NCBI RefSeq assembly: GCF_042649825.1
Contig: NZ_JBHSAB010000001.1
Span: 434,001-498,000 of the forward strand
Direction: 5' to 3'
From: Legionella_C dresdenensis
GTDB lineage: Bacteria > Pseudomonadota > Gammaproteobacteria > Legionellales > Legionellaceae
Length of the DNA: 64,000 bases
In this document: positions 15,589 to 23,752 of the stretch, in pieces
Position numbering within the stretch: position 1 is the first letter of the stretch
Layout of the letters: every line of letters starts with the position of its first letter
Notes under the pieces: model-generated
Seen by the model: only the letters and a program-made list of their open reading frames with translations
Database searches by the model: none
What the model was told of the DNA's origin: nothing
Made by a program: the position numbers and the translations under genes

Positions 15589-16707
15589 TCAAGCGGATAA
15601 CGCATCCGTTGCCGTCACATACTCATAGCCAAGATCACGCGCTACCGCTTCATAAGTAACCATCCCACGATGGACGTTAAGACCATTCAACAGATGGCCG
15701 TCGCTTAACAGCGCCAGTTTAACGCCTTTGGTGACCAGGCTTATGACAAAAGGCAGAGTCGCGTTGTTCAAGGCAAAAGTTGACGTTCTGGGTACTGCAC
15801 CTGGCATATTAGTCACGCAATAATGCACAACGCCGTCAACGACATAAGTCGGTTCATGATGCGTTGTAGGCCGGCTGGTTTCAAAGCAGCCACCTTGATC
15901 AATTGCAACGTCGACAACAACTGAACCCGGGCGCATTGCTTTCAACATTTGCCGGGTGACCAGTTTTGGCGCCGCAGCGCCGGGAACCAATACGGCGCCA
16001 ATAACCAAATCAGCAGCGGTGACATACTGCTCAACCGCTTCTGATGTGGCATAAATGGTATTTAGCTTCGCGCCGAACTGAAAATCCAGCTCTCTCAAGC
16101 GGGGCAATGATTTATCAAGAACCGTTACCCTGGCTTCCATGCCCATAGCCATTCTGACTGCATTGGTTCCCACTACCCCGCCGCCAATCACAACGACATT
16201 CGCCGGAGCAACCCCGGGTACACCGCCAAGCAGTACACCGCTTCCGCCCTGGGCCATCTCCAGACAATGAGCGCCAGCCTGAATAGACATTCTTCCGGCA
16301 ACTTGCGACATGGGGGTTAACAGAGGCAGACCGCCATCATTCTGAGTCACAGTTTCATAAGCAATCGCAGTCACGCCGGATTCTTTTAACAGCCGGGTCT
16401 GCTGTGGATCCGGAGCAAGATGCAGATAGGTAAATAAAGTCTGACCTTCTCGCAGGCGTTTACACTCAACAGGTTGTAATTCCTTGACTTTCACAATCAG
16501 TTCGGCGCGCTCAAAAAGCTCATCTGCTGTTTCAATAATTTCTGCGCCAGCGGCCCGATATTGTTCATCACTAATCCCAATTCCCAGACCGGCATTGTGC
16601 TCAACTAATACGATACCACCAACTTTAATGATTTCACGAACACTGGCTGGTACCAGACCAACGCGGTTTTCTTGTGGTTTAATTTCCTTGGGCACACCTA
16701 CGATCAT
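15589..16707 (-). CDS. ald: alanine dehydrogenase
   Basis: NAD-dependent enzyme interconverting L-alanine and pyruvate plus ammonia. The 372 residues match the usual length. MIVGVPKEIKPQENRVGLVP starts the family, LFTYLHLAPD contains the substrate region near 93, and VVVIGGGVVGTNAVRMAMGM near 170 is the Rossmann loop for NAD. YCVTNMPGAVPRTST near 294 is the conserved C-terminal segment. An ATG with AAGGGAG a few bases upstream supports the start. It is followed upstream by etfA, but a palindromic repeat lies between, so co-transcription is uncertain. Saccharopine dehydrogenase and transhydrogenase alpha are relatives but differ in length. Confidence 0.96.
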   Translation of the reverse strand: MIVGVPKEIKPQENRVGLVPASVREIIKVGGIVLVEHNAGLGIGISDEQYRAAGAEIIETADELFERAELIVKVKELQPVECKRLREGQTLFTYLHLAPDPQQTRLLKESGVTAIAYETVTQNDGGLPLLTPMSQVAGRMSIQAGAHCLEMAQGGSGVLLGGVPGVAPANVVVIGGGVVGTNAVRMAMGMEARVTVLDKSLPRLRELDFQFGAKLNTIYATSEAVEQYVTAADLVIGAVLVPGAAAPKLVTRQMLKAMRPGSVVVDVAIDQGGCFETSRPTTHHEPTYVVDGVVHYCVTNMPGAVPRTSTFALNNATLPFVISLVTKGVKLALLSDGHLLNGLNVHRGMVTYEAVARDLGYEYVTATDALSA

Positions 16708-16763
16708 AATAACTCCCTTTAATATATAAATCTTCTCCCGATACAGGAGAAGGAAAAAAAGTG

Positions 16764-17699
16764 TTAGCGCTTCAGTTGTTCTATTAATTGCGGAACTAAC
16801 TCAAACACATCGCCAACCAGACCATAAGTGGCAATCTGAAAAATCGGCGCGTCAGGATCTTTATTAACAGCGACAATGACTTTTGAATCTTTCATCCCCG
16901 CCAAATGCTGGACAGCGCCAGAAATACCCAGTGCGATATACAAGTCAGGAGCAACGACTTTACCCGTTTGGCCAACCTGATAGTCATTAGGCACAAAACC
17001 GGCATCAACGGCTGCTCTGGACGCGCCGACCGCAGCGCCTAGCTCATCAGCCAGTTGCTCGACCAGTTTAAATTTTTCAGCGCTTTGCAAGCCACGGCCG
17101 CCAGAAACGACAACTTTGGCACTGCCAAGCTCTGGCCGTTCTGACTTACTCAACTCCTGACTTACAAATGTCACTTTACTGTCAGTAAACGCTTTATCCA
17201 GAGTTTCAATAGTGCATGGCGATTGGGACGCGCAAGTATTATCAAAAGCCGTGCTTCGAATAGTCAGTACTTTTTTACTGTCCAGCACCTTAACAGTTTC
17301 AATGGCATTACCGGCATAAATTGGATGCTCAAACGTATTGCCATCAATAATCCGCATCACATCAGAAACCTGAATCACATCCAGTTTCGCAGCAATACGC
17401 GGCATCAGATTTTTACCAAAAGTAGTTGATGCAGCCAGTATGGTGGTGTAGTTGTCGGCAATGGATAAAACAAGCTGGCATAAATTTTCAGCCAGAAAAT
17501 GACTATAACAGGCATTATCTGCCGCTATCACCTTTGTAACGCCTGCCAGAGCAGCAGCCTGCTCAGCGGCTTTACTGCACTGATAACCAGCTACTAACAG
17601 ATCCGTAGTTTGATCCAGCTGTCTTGCAGCTGCCAGCGCTGAATATGTCGCAGGACTGATTTGCTCATTGTCATGTTCTACAATCACTAAGGTACTCAT
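16764..17699 (-). CDS. etfA: electron-transfer flavoprotein, alpha subunit
   Basis: Alpha subunit of the soluble FAD/AMP heterodimer that takes electrons from acyl-CoA and other dehydrogenases and passes them to ETF-ubiquinone oxidoreductase. At 311 residues it is of standard length. The C-terminal FAD domain is clear: KVVVSGGRGL near 201, VGASRAAVDAGFVPNDYQVGQTGK near 232 and LYIALGISGAVQHLAGM near 264. It follows etfB by 13 bases on the minus strand with TAAGGAG-like sequence (CCAAGGAGAAACC) before its ATG. The pair forms an operon supporting fatty acid or amino acid oxidation. Confidence 0.96.
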   Translation of the reverse strand: MSTLVIVEHDNEQISPATYSALAAARQLDQTTDLLVAGYQCSKAAEQAAALAGVTKVIAADNACYSHFLAENLCQLVLSIADNYTTILAASTTFGKNLMPRIAAKLDVIQVSDVMRIIDGNTFEHPIYAGNAIETVKVLDSKKVLTIRSTAFDNTCASQSPCTIETLDKAFTDSKVTFVSQELSKSERPELGSAKVVVSGGRGLQSAEKFKLVEQLADELGAAVGASRAAVDAGFVPNDYQVGQTGKVVAPDLYIALGISGAVQHLAGMKDSKVIVAVNKDPDAPIFQIATYGLVGDVFELVPQLIEQLKR

Positions 17700-17712
17700 G
17701 GTTTCTCCTTGG

Positions 17713-18462
17713 TTAAAGCACTTTGGCTTCGTGCTTTAATTTATCCACCAGAATTTCGACTGAATCCACTTTGATGCCGGCAGCGCGGTTAGCAGGCGCC
17801 TGCACTGACAATACCTGGCTATGCTCTTTTAAGTTAAGCTCAAGGCTGTTAAGTTCGAGGATATCCAAACGTTTGCTTTTTGCTTTCATAATATTAGGCA
17901 AACTGGCATAACGCGGTTCGTTCAGGCGCAGATCGGTACTGATTACCGCTGGTAAATCAATGGCAATTGTCTCCAGCCCGCCATCAATTTCGCGGGTAAC
18001 CATGGCTTTGTTGCCTTCCACTTTCACCTGGGATGCAAAGGTTGCTTGCGGCCAATCCAGCAACCCGGCTAACATTTGCGGAGTTTGATTATTGTCGCCA
18101 TCAATCGACTGTTTCCCCATCAGAACCAAACCCGGTTGTTCCTGAGCGCAGATTTTTTGTAAAATTTTAGCGATATTCAAACTACAAAGTTCTTTTTCGC
18201 TTTGTACCAGAATCGCCCGATCAGCGCCTAACGCCAGCGCATGCCTTAAGGTTTCCTGTGATGCAGTCGTACCTATCGTCACAGCGATCACTTCAGTAGC
18301 CAGTCCCTGTTCACGCAGCCTGAGCGCCTCTTCCATAGCAATCTCGTCAAACGGATTCATGGACATTTTTATATTCTGTAACTCAACACCAGTCTGATCC
18401 GCTTTAACCCGAACCCGGACATAAGGATCAACAACCCGCTTCACTGCTACCAGAATTTTCAT
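17713..18462 (-). CDS. etfB: electron-transfer flavoprotein, beta subunit
   Basis: Partner of EtfA; binds AMP structurally. The start is placed at 18462 (MKILVAVKRVVDPYVRVRVK), giving 249 residues as in the family; the frame is open 19 codons further upstream, but GAGGAACT lies just before the internal ATG and the extra residues do not resemble ETF. The signature region is NPFDEIAMEEALRLRE near 40, followed by MGKQSIDGDNNQTPQMLAGLL near 120 and the recognition-loop area around 185-200 (NEPRYASLPNIMKAKSK). The operon continues into etfA. Confidence 0.95.
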   Translation of the reverse strand: MKILVAVKRVVDPYVRVRVKADQTGVELQNIKMSMNPFDEIAMEEALRLREQGLATEVIAVTIGTTASQETLRHALALGADRAILVQSEKELCSLNIAKILQKICAQEQPGLVLMGKQSIDGDNNQTPQMLAGLLDWPQATFASQVKVEGNKAMVTREIDGGLETIAIDLPAVISTDLRLNEPRYASLPNIMKAKSKRLDILELNSLELNLKEHSQVLSVQAPANRAAGIKVDSVEILVDKLKHEAKVL

Positions 18463-18560
18463 AGTTCCTCGCTGAAAATCATTTTTAATCATGCATCTTG
18501 CCAGATTTAACAGTGCCAATTCAAGGGGTTAACAGACAGTAAGCGCATAATCTCCGGCAG

Positions 18561-19430
18561 TCACTCTTCCCGGTTGGCCAGATATTCTGCCAATTGCTCG
18601 CCGATTTCAGGATGACGCAAACCAAATTCAATCATCGCCTGCATATAACCCAGTTTGGAACCACAATCATAGCGTTTCCCATTAAACGTGTAGCCGATAA
18701 TCGTTTCTTGAGGAATCAATTGCTTAATGCCATCGGTAAGCTGTATTTCTCCCCGCTCATCAGGTCCGACCTGTTTTAGCGCATCAAAAATCGAAGGATT
18801 AAAAATATATCGCCCCACTGCTGCCAGGTTGGAAGGCGCAGATCGCATATCAGGTTTTTCAACCATTGCAAGGATTTGCGAATAACGTTGCTCCGCATCA
18901 TCCAGGCTGACTACCCCATAGTTATTGACCTGATGCCAGGGAACAGACTGGATGGCAACCTGGGATTGTCCGTGGAGCCTGAAATGCTCGGTCATAGCGC
19001 TAAGACAGGGAATACGGCTGTCATCAATTAAGTCATCGGCAAGCAAAACGGCAAATGCCTCATTGCCAATTACATGCTCGGCGCACAATATGGCATGTCC
19101 AAGGCCAAGCGGCTGGTTTTGACGGACATAGCTAAACTCGATGCCAGGCGGAGAAATGCTGCTGACCAGATCCAGCAATTCCAGCTTGGCTTGCTCACGC
19201 AACCGGAATTCCAGCTCAAAATTATTATCAAAATGATCTTCAATCGCCCGTTTGCTTGAGCTGGTGATAAAAATCATGTGCGTGATGCCGGCTCGTACCG
19301 CTTCATCCACAGCGTACTGAATCAGGGGTTTATCAACTATAGGCAACATTTCTTTGGGATTCGCCTTGGTTGCCGGTAAAAAGCGTGTACCAAGTCCTGC
19401 GACGGGAAAAACCGCTTTCTTAACTTGCAT
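18561..19430 (-). CDS. galU: UTP-glucose-1-phosphate uridylyltransferase
   Basis: Makes UDP-glucose from UTP and glucose-1-phosphate. The nucleotide-binding start KAVFPVAGLGTRFLPATKA, the PKEMLPIVDKPLIQYAVDEA segment, FAVLLADDLI near 130 and MVEKPD near 190 are diagnostic, and 289 residues is the usual size. It overlaps the 3' end of ugd by 11 bases, so ugd and galU are translated together, delivering UDP-glucose straight to UDP-glucuronate formation. UDP-sugars from here would feed the glycosyltransferase set encoded 3-6 kb upstream on the same strand. Confidence 0.95.
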   Translation of the reverse strand: MQVKKAVFPVAGLGTRFLPATKANPKEMLPIVDKPLIQYAVDEAVRAGITHMIFITSSSKRAIEDHFDNNFELEFRLREQAKLELLDLVSSISPPGIEFSYVRQNQPLGLGHAILCAEHVIGNEAFAVLLADDLIDDSRIPCLSAMTEHFRLHGQSQVAIQSVPWHQVNNYGVVSLDDAEQRYSQILAMVEKPDMRSAPSNLAAVGRYIFNPSIFDALKQVGPDERGEIQLTDGIKQLIPQETIIGYTFNGKRYDCGSKLGYMQAMIEFGLRHPEIGEQLAEYLANREE

Positions 19431-20757
19431 GGCCAGATTCCTTCTTGATTACGGGCCGGCCTACTGAGTAATAGCAGGCAAGCTTTGCCGCCCTGACATC
19501 TGCCAGATTAAAACAATTTCTGCCGTCAAATATCGGAGCATTTTTTAATTTATACTGCATATCGTGTAACGGAAACTGCTGAAATTGCGGCCATTCAGTC
19601 GCAATAATCAGTGCGTCCAGATTGCATTCCAGTACTTCTTCCGCACTATCGCACCAGACAATATGGCTATTATCCGGGAACAATTTTCTCATCGCGGCCA
19701 TGGCCGCCGGATCATAAACATACAATTGTGCGCCAGCGGTTAATAACGCATTAATCGCAACCAGACTGCTGGCTTCCCGCAAATCATCGGTTCCAGGCTT
19801 AAAGGATAATCCCCATACCCCCACTCGCAGACCCGCAAGCTGATGATTAAAATGACGCGTCATCTGGTGAAAAAGCCATTGCTTCTGCCGATTATTAACC
19901 GCATCTATCGCCTGAAACAGTGTCGAATCAATCCCTGCGCTATCCGCTGTGCGGGTTATAGCTTTAATGTCTTTAGGAAAGCAGGAGCCGCCATAACCAA
20001 TGCCGGCCTGTAAAAAATGCGGACCAATTCGAAAGTCCAGCGCCATTCCTGCTCTGATTTCATCGATGTCAGCGCCGTAATGCTCTGCTAACTGGCTAAT
20101 CTGGTTAATGTAACTGATTTTACACGCGAGCATGGCATTAGCCGCATATTTGGTCAGCTCAGCCGAACGTTGGCTCATGGCAATCAGTGGAATCCCCCGG
20201 CTGGTCAGCGGTTGATACATGTCAGCCAGACAAGCCAATGCGGCCTGGTTTCCGCCAATCACAATCCGGTCTGCCTGTAAAAAATCTTTAACAGCCGTAC
20301 CTTCACGTAAAAACTCGGGGTTAGAGGCAACTTCAAGCGCAGGATTTTTTGCCTTCATCAGCGCTTCGATCTGTGAGCCAGTACCCGGCGGAACTGTAGA
20401 TTTCACAATAACGCATGCGGAGCCTGTGGTATTTTCAGCAATAAATTCAGCAACCGACATAACTTGAGACAAATCAGCGCTGCCATCAGCTAATGGCGGT
20501 GTTCCAGTTGCGATAATATGAATATTCCGGTTAGCCAAAGCACATTCAGGATTGCCGCTGAACAGCAAGCGGCCAGCGTCAATTTGCTCACGTAACAACT
20601 GCGGTAAACCATCCTCATGAATCGGGCAAATGCCATTTTGAAGTCCGGCAATCAGGTTCGTATTAATATCAAAACAAATGACCTGATGCCCAAGGCTGGC
20701 CAGGCAAGCAGCTGATACTAATCCGACATATCCTGCTCCATAAACAGCAATATTCAT
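19420..20757 (-). CDS. ugd: UDP-glucose 6-dehydrogenase
   Basis: Oxidises UDP-glucose to UDP-glucuronate with two NAD. MNIAVYGAGYVGLVSAACLA binds NAD, KSTVPPGTG near 125 and EFLREGTAV near 147 are conserved, and the catalytic cysteine lies in GYGGSCFPKD near 258. The C-terminal domain has GLSFKPGTDDLREASS near 316. The 445-residue length fits bacterial Ugd/TuaD. Translation overlaps galU. UDP-glucuronate is a precursor of capsule and of aminoarabinose-type lipid A decoration, which fits the ArnT-like gene nearby. Confidence 0.95.
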   Translation of the reverse strand: MNIAVYGAGYVGLVSAACLASLGHQVICFDINTNLIAGLQNGICPIHEDGLPQLLREQIDAGRLLFSGNPECALANRNIHIIATGTPPLADGSADLSQVMSVAEFIAENTTGSACVIVKSTVPPGTGSQIEALMKAKNPALEVASNPEFLREGTAVKDFLQADRIVIGGNQAALACLADMYQPLTSRGIPLIAMSQRSAELTKYAANAMLACKISYINQISQLAEHYGADIDEIRAGMALDFRIGPHFLQAGIGYGGSCFPKDIKAITRTADSAGIDSTLFQAIDAVNNRQKQWLFHQMTRHFNHQLAGLRVGVWGLSFKPGTDDLREASSLVAINALLTAGAQLYVYDPAAMAAMRKLFPDNSHIVWCDSAEEVLECNLDALIIATEWPQFQQFPLHDMQYKLKNAPIFDGRNCFNLADVRAAKLACYYSVGRPVIKKESGHAS

Positions 20758-20819
20758 AAAAATTCCGGATAAAAGCTCATTATCTTGTAAAAAAGACAGC
20801 CCCGCAAGCCTGCAAGAAC

Positions 20820-22007
20820 CTAGAATAATGGCAAATGCTGTAAAAGAATCTCGCCCTTGGTACCACCACTTAATTTATTAAATTCCTGTAATGATTCCCG
20901 AACTACTTTTGCAGCAGTATTTTTGTAGAAAAAAGAATCTCTTCTTAAATCAGCGACTTTGGTACGTGCCTGCGTTATTTTATCAGCTTCACTCAATTCC
21001 CCAGCATCAATTTCATGTATTGCATTAACTAGACTACAAACAGATTTTGCTTTCAACGCGCCATCACGCCATTCTCCAAAATACTGCTCCGCAAGCTGTT
21101 TTTTGTATTTTAAAAAAGGCTCTATACATGCTTGCAGACCTGGTGTTTTGAAATCCGAATCTAATTCCAGCAACAGAAAAGATGCCAGTTCATTGTTCGC
21201 ATTATTTTTCCTGTTGCCCTGCCCATTTAAGACTAAATGATACATTTTTTGAATATAGTCGCCCACGAGGTGCAATCCACTGAAGTTAAATTTAATGGTC
21301 ATCGCTATCAGACTGTTAACAATATCCGCAGTAACCCCATCGAGTTCCTGTATTTTTTTCCCAAGTGCACGGCCAAAACCTGTCCTGCTCGTTTCCAGGT
21401 ATCCGCCAGCCTTTGAGGTTGTATAAATTATGGCATAAAGCATTGCCAATTCTGAGGCGCACACAGACAGACAAACGGCACTCCCTAAATAGGGAAGCGT
21501 GTTCAGCGCGGTTTCTACTGCTGGTATGGGGCTGTTTTTTTTAGCTGATTTTTGATAATTACTCCGAGCATTTAACACCGCTATCATGCAGCCATAAAGC
21601 GCCTGTTTGGTAATATCTTTGGTTTCCATTTTCTTGACTGCTAAAACATTAATAACATCTTTTCGAGTTTCACATTTTTTAAAGGGATCGTCAGATAAAG
21701 GCTCTTTACCTTTCATGTTTTTCTGATGGATAATTAAACAATCGTAAGATTGTTTATAAATTCCCTCTATATCAACCGAAGGAATGTTTTGCTTAAGAGC
21801 AGAAGCGCTGGAATCGGCTTGCAAAATATCAAGCCCTGGCTGATAAATTGCTTCGAAGCTAGCTACTTCAGTGCCGGTTGACACTAGAAAACAGGAGAAA
21901 ATTCGGTGCAATTGGTAGGTAATATGGTTTGGTTCAAAATTCCCTTTTTCATTCAGACTGCTTAATTTACTTTTTAAATTAGCCAGTGCCTGCTCTTCTG
22001 TTAGCAT
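20820..22007 (-). CDS. hypothetical 395-residue helical protein
   Basis: Not recognised. It is soluble-looking apart from one hydrophobic region (YLGSAVCLSVCASELAMLYAIIYTT, about 190-215) that could be a buried helix or a membrane hairpin. Rich in Lys, Ser and Asn, with no signal peptide. The C-terminal half is regularly helical and ends LQHLPLF. It interrupts the sugar-metabolism cluster between ugd and the LAB_N gene and has its own ribosome site (AGGGAG before the ATG). Size, composition and isolation are like type IV secretion effectors of Legionellales, but that is only a guess. Confidence 0.6.
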   Translation of the reverse strand: MLTEEQALANLKSKLSSLNEKGNFEPNHITYQLHRIFSCFLVSTGTEVASFEAIYQPGLDILQADSSASALKQNIPSVDIEGIYKQSYDCLIIHQKNMKGKEPLSDDPFKKCETRKDVINVLAVKKMETKDITKQALYGCMIAVLNARSNYQKSAKKNSPIPAVETALNTLPYLGSAVCLSVCASELAMLYAIIYTTSKAGGYLETSRTGFGRALGKKIQELDGVTADIVNSLIAMTIKFNFSGLHLVGDYIQKMYHLVLNGQGNRKNNANNELASFLLLELDSDFKTPGLQACIEPFLKYKKQLAEQYFGEWRDGALKAKSVCSLVNAIHEIDAGELSEADKITQARTKVADLRRDSFFYKNTAAKVVRESLQEFNKLSGGTKGEILLQHLPLF

Positions 22008-22061
22008 ATTAACTCCCTGTTAGCTGTCCTGTATTAGCTTAGTCTAATTCTAATCGCTCTG

Positions 22062-22352
22062 TTAACCCTGGCGAGCGATTTTCATATGGGCCGCCCTTTC
22101 CCTGTTTATCAGATAGAGATTCCGTGAATAAATAAAAATGCCGCTTACCTGTCCAATGATAAATACCGGATCGCGTTTATAAATGGCATACATAGCCAAC
22201 GTAATACCGCCAAGCAAGCTCAAGTACCAAAATACAACCGGAATAACACTACGTTTTTCTTTTTCACTGATTACCCATTGCACCAAAAAACGGGCAGAGA
22301 AAATTGCCTGACCAAGCAGACCTATTGCAAGCCATATATATTCTTTATTCAT
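22062..22352 (-). CDS. LAB_N (lipid-A-disaccharide synthase N-terminal) membrane protein
   Basis: A small integral membrane protein of about 96 residues with three hydrophobic segments. QAIFSARFLVQWVISEKEKRS followed by IPVVFWYLSLLGG and FIIGQVSGIFIYSRNL is the LAB_N domain pattern, a family commonly found beside GT2 glycosyltransferases in lipid A or polyprenyl-phosphate sugar modification loci. The start at 22352 (MNKEYIW) overlaps the GT2 stop by a few bases, which indicates translational coupling; the longer frame to 22373 reads through the GT2 end. Its biochemical role is not established; related small proteins are proposed to assist or flip lipid-linked sugars. Confidence 0.82.
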   Translation of the reverse strand: MNKEYIWLAIGLLGQAIFSARFLVQWVISEKEKRSVIPVVFWYLSLLGGITLAMYAIYKRDPVFIIGQVSGIFIYSRNLYLINRERAAHMKIARQG

Positions 22353-23067
22353 TAACCAAAATCTCCGGAGCACATCGTCTTTTTAATAACCAGCGCACGC
22401 CTATTAAATCATGAATACCAACGAACAATCTATTCATCACACCATATTTTGACTGGCCAAACCAACGCGGCCGATGATTAACCGGTACATTAACCAGTTG
22501 ATAGCCGGCCCGCTTGAAAAGCGCCGGCAAAAAGCGGTGCAGGTGATTAAAATGCGGCAGACTTAAAAAGGCGTCTCTCGGAAATAGCTTCAAACTGCAT
22601 CCAGTATCCGGGCAATCATCTTTTAAAAACAGTTGCCGTACTGTATTGCCAGTTCGCGAGGAGAATTTGCGTAACCAATTATCATCACGCTTCGTCCGGT
22701 TACCCAACACAACCACTTTTTCGTTGCTGAAATGATTAAATAATAAGGAAATATCAGCCGGATCATTCTGGCCATCGCCATCCAGGGTTACCAGAACCGG
22801 ATAACGCGCGGCTTTGGCGCCGCTGATTAACCCTGCGCTCTGGCCGTAATTCTGCTTATGACACAACACGCGTAAATTGGAATGGCAGGCGGAAAGAGCA
22901 AGCAATTTTTCCCGGGTACCGTCCTTACTGCCGTCATCGATAAAAATAACCTCAAAAATGAACTGGTTTTCAGGCAGGGCTGCAACAATTTCCAGATACA
23001 GATTTTCAACATTATCCACTTCATTATATACGGGGATAATTACTGATAATTCGTTTAATTTACTCAC
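22345..23067 (-). CDS. family 2 glycosyltransferase (polyprenyl-phosphate type)
   Basis: A 240-residue GT-A enzyme like dolichyl-phosphate mannose synthase and ArnC/FlmF. VIIPVYNEVDNVENLYLEI, FEVIFIDDGSKDGT and LVTLDGDGQNDPADI (the DxD-type site near 97) are present. Unlike ArnC it has no C-terminal membrane helices, so the small LAB_N protein encoded next may supply membrane attachment. It probably loads a sugar from a UDP donor onto undecaprenyl phosphate, which the ArnT-like enzyme would then transfer to lipid A or another acceptor. The sugar is not predictable from the sequence. Confidence 0.88.
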   Translation of the reverse strand: MSKLNELSVIIPVYNEVDNVENLYLEIVAALPENQFIFEVIFIDDGSKDGTREKLLALSACHSNLRVLCHKQNYGQSAGLISGAKAARYPVLVTLDGDGQNDPADISLLFNHFSNEKVVVLGNRTKRDDNWLRKFSSRTGNTVRQLFLKDDCPDTGCSLKLFPRDAFLSLPHFNHLHRFLPALFKRAGYQLVNVPVNHRPRWFGQSKYGVMNRLFVGIHDLIGVRWLLKRRCAPEILVNE

Positions 23068-23085
23068 ATCTATCGCCTATAAAAA

Positions 23086-23739
23086 TTAGATTGCACGTTG
23101 CCAGGCTGGTTTTAACCAGTTTTTCTTTTGCAGCACCCAAAGCAACAAACCAATTTCCAGTAAAGTCAGGTAACTGGCTGCCAGCACATCGCTCAGATAA
23201 TGATGGGTTAACAAGACCCGTGATGCCGCCACCAGGAAACCGCCGATAGCAAAAGCATAGCAATAACGAGGAAATAATACACACAAACCTAACGCAACCC
23301 CCATTATGGTTGTGGTATGTCCTGACGGAAATGACCAAAAGGGCGCTTTGGTCTGCAGGCCATAAAAACCATAAGCCTGGCTTTTGAATAACATATCGGG
23401 ACGCGCTCTGCCCAATAACACCTTCAATACCCCGCAAATTACGCCAGGAATCAGAACGCATAACCAGAGAAACCACATTCTGGCTTCCCATAATGGATTT
23501 TTTTTAACATACCGGAAAAACAATGCAGCCGCTAAAAATAAAGCAAGGTAAATAACACCAAGTCCTAACTTGGTAAACCAGTTCATAACTGTCAGGTTAG
23601 TACGAAAATCAATTCCAGCCAGATCAATGGCAAGCGGTCTGTCAATATACAAAAATGCAACGACTATAAAAGTAACTATGCTCAGCGCAATAAATGGCCT
23701 GGTCATAAAAGCCAGGAAACGACTAAAAACTGATGACAT
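23086..23739 (-). CDS. PAP2-superfamily membrane phosphatase
   Basis: About 217 residues with six hydrophobic segments and the three acid-phosphatase motifs: KVLLGRARPD (near 105), FPSGHTT (near 137) and SRVLLTHHYLSDVLAA (near 175). The start at 23739 has AGGAG eight bases upstream and overlaps the preceding stop by 13 bases; the longer frame to 23832 adds nothing family-like. In this setting it could be an LpxE-like lipid A phosphatase or an undecaprenyl-pyrophosphate phosphatase. It sits between the ArnT-like and GT2 genes, as in lipid A modification loci of Francisella-type organisms. Confidence 0.85.
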   Translation of the reverse strand: MSSVFSRFLAFMTRPFIALSIVTFIVVAFLYIDRPLAIDLAGIDFRTNLTVMNWFTKLGLGVIYLALFLAAALFFRYVKKNPLWEARMWFLWLCVLIPGVICGVLKVLLGRARPDMLFKSQAYGFYGLQTKAPFWSFPSGHTTTIMGVALGLCVLFPRYCYAFAIGGFLVAASRVLLTHHYLSDVLAASYLTLLEIGLLLWVLQKKNWLKPAWQRAI

Positions 23740-23752
23740 TCTGTTTTTCTCC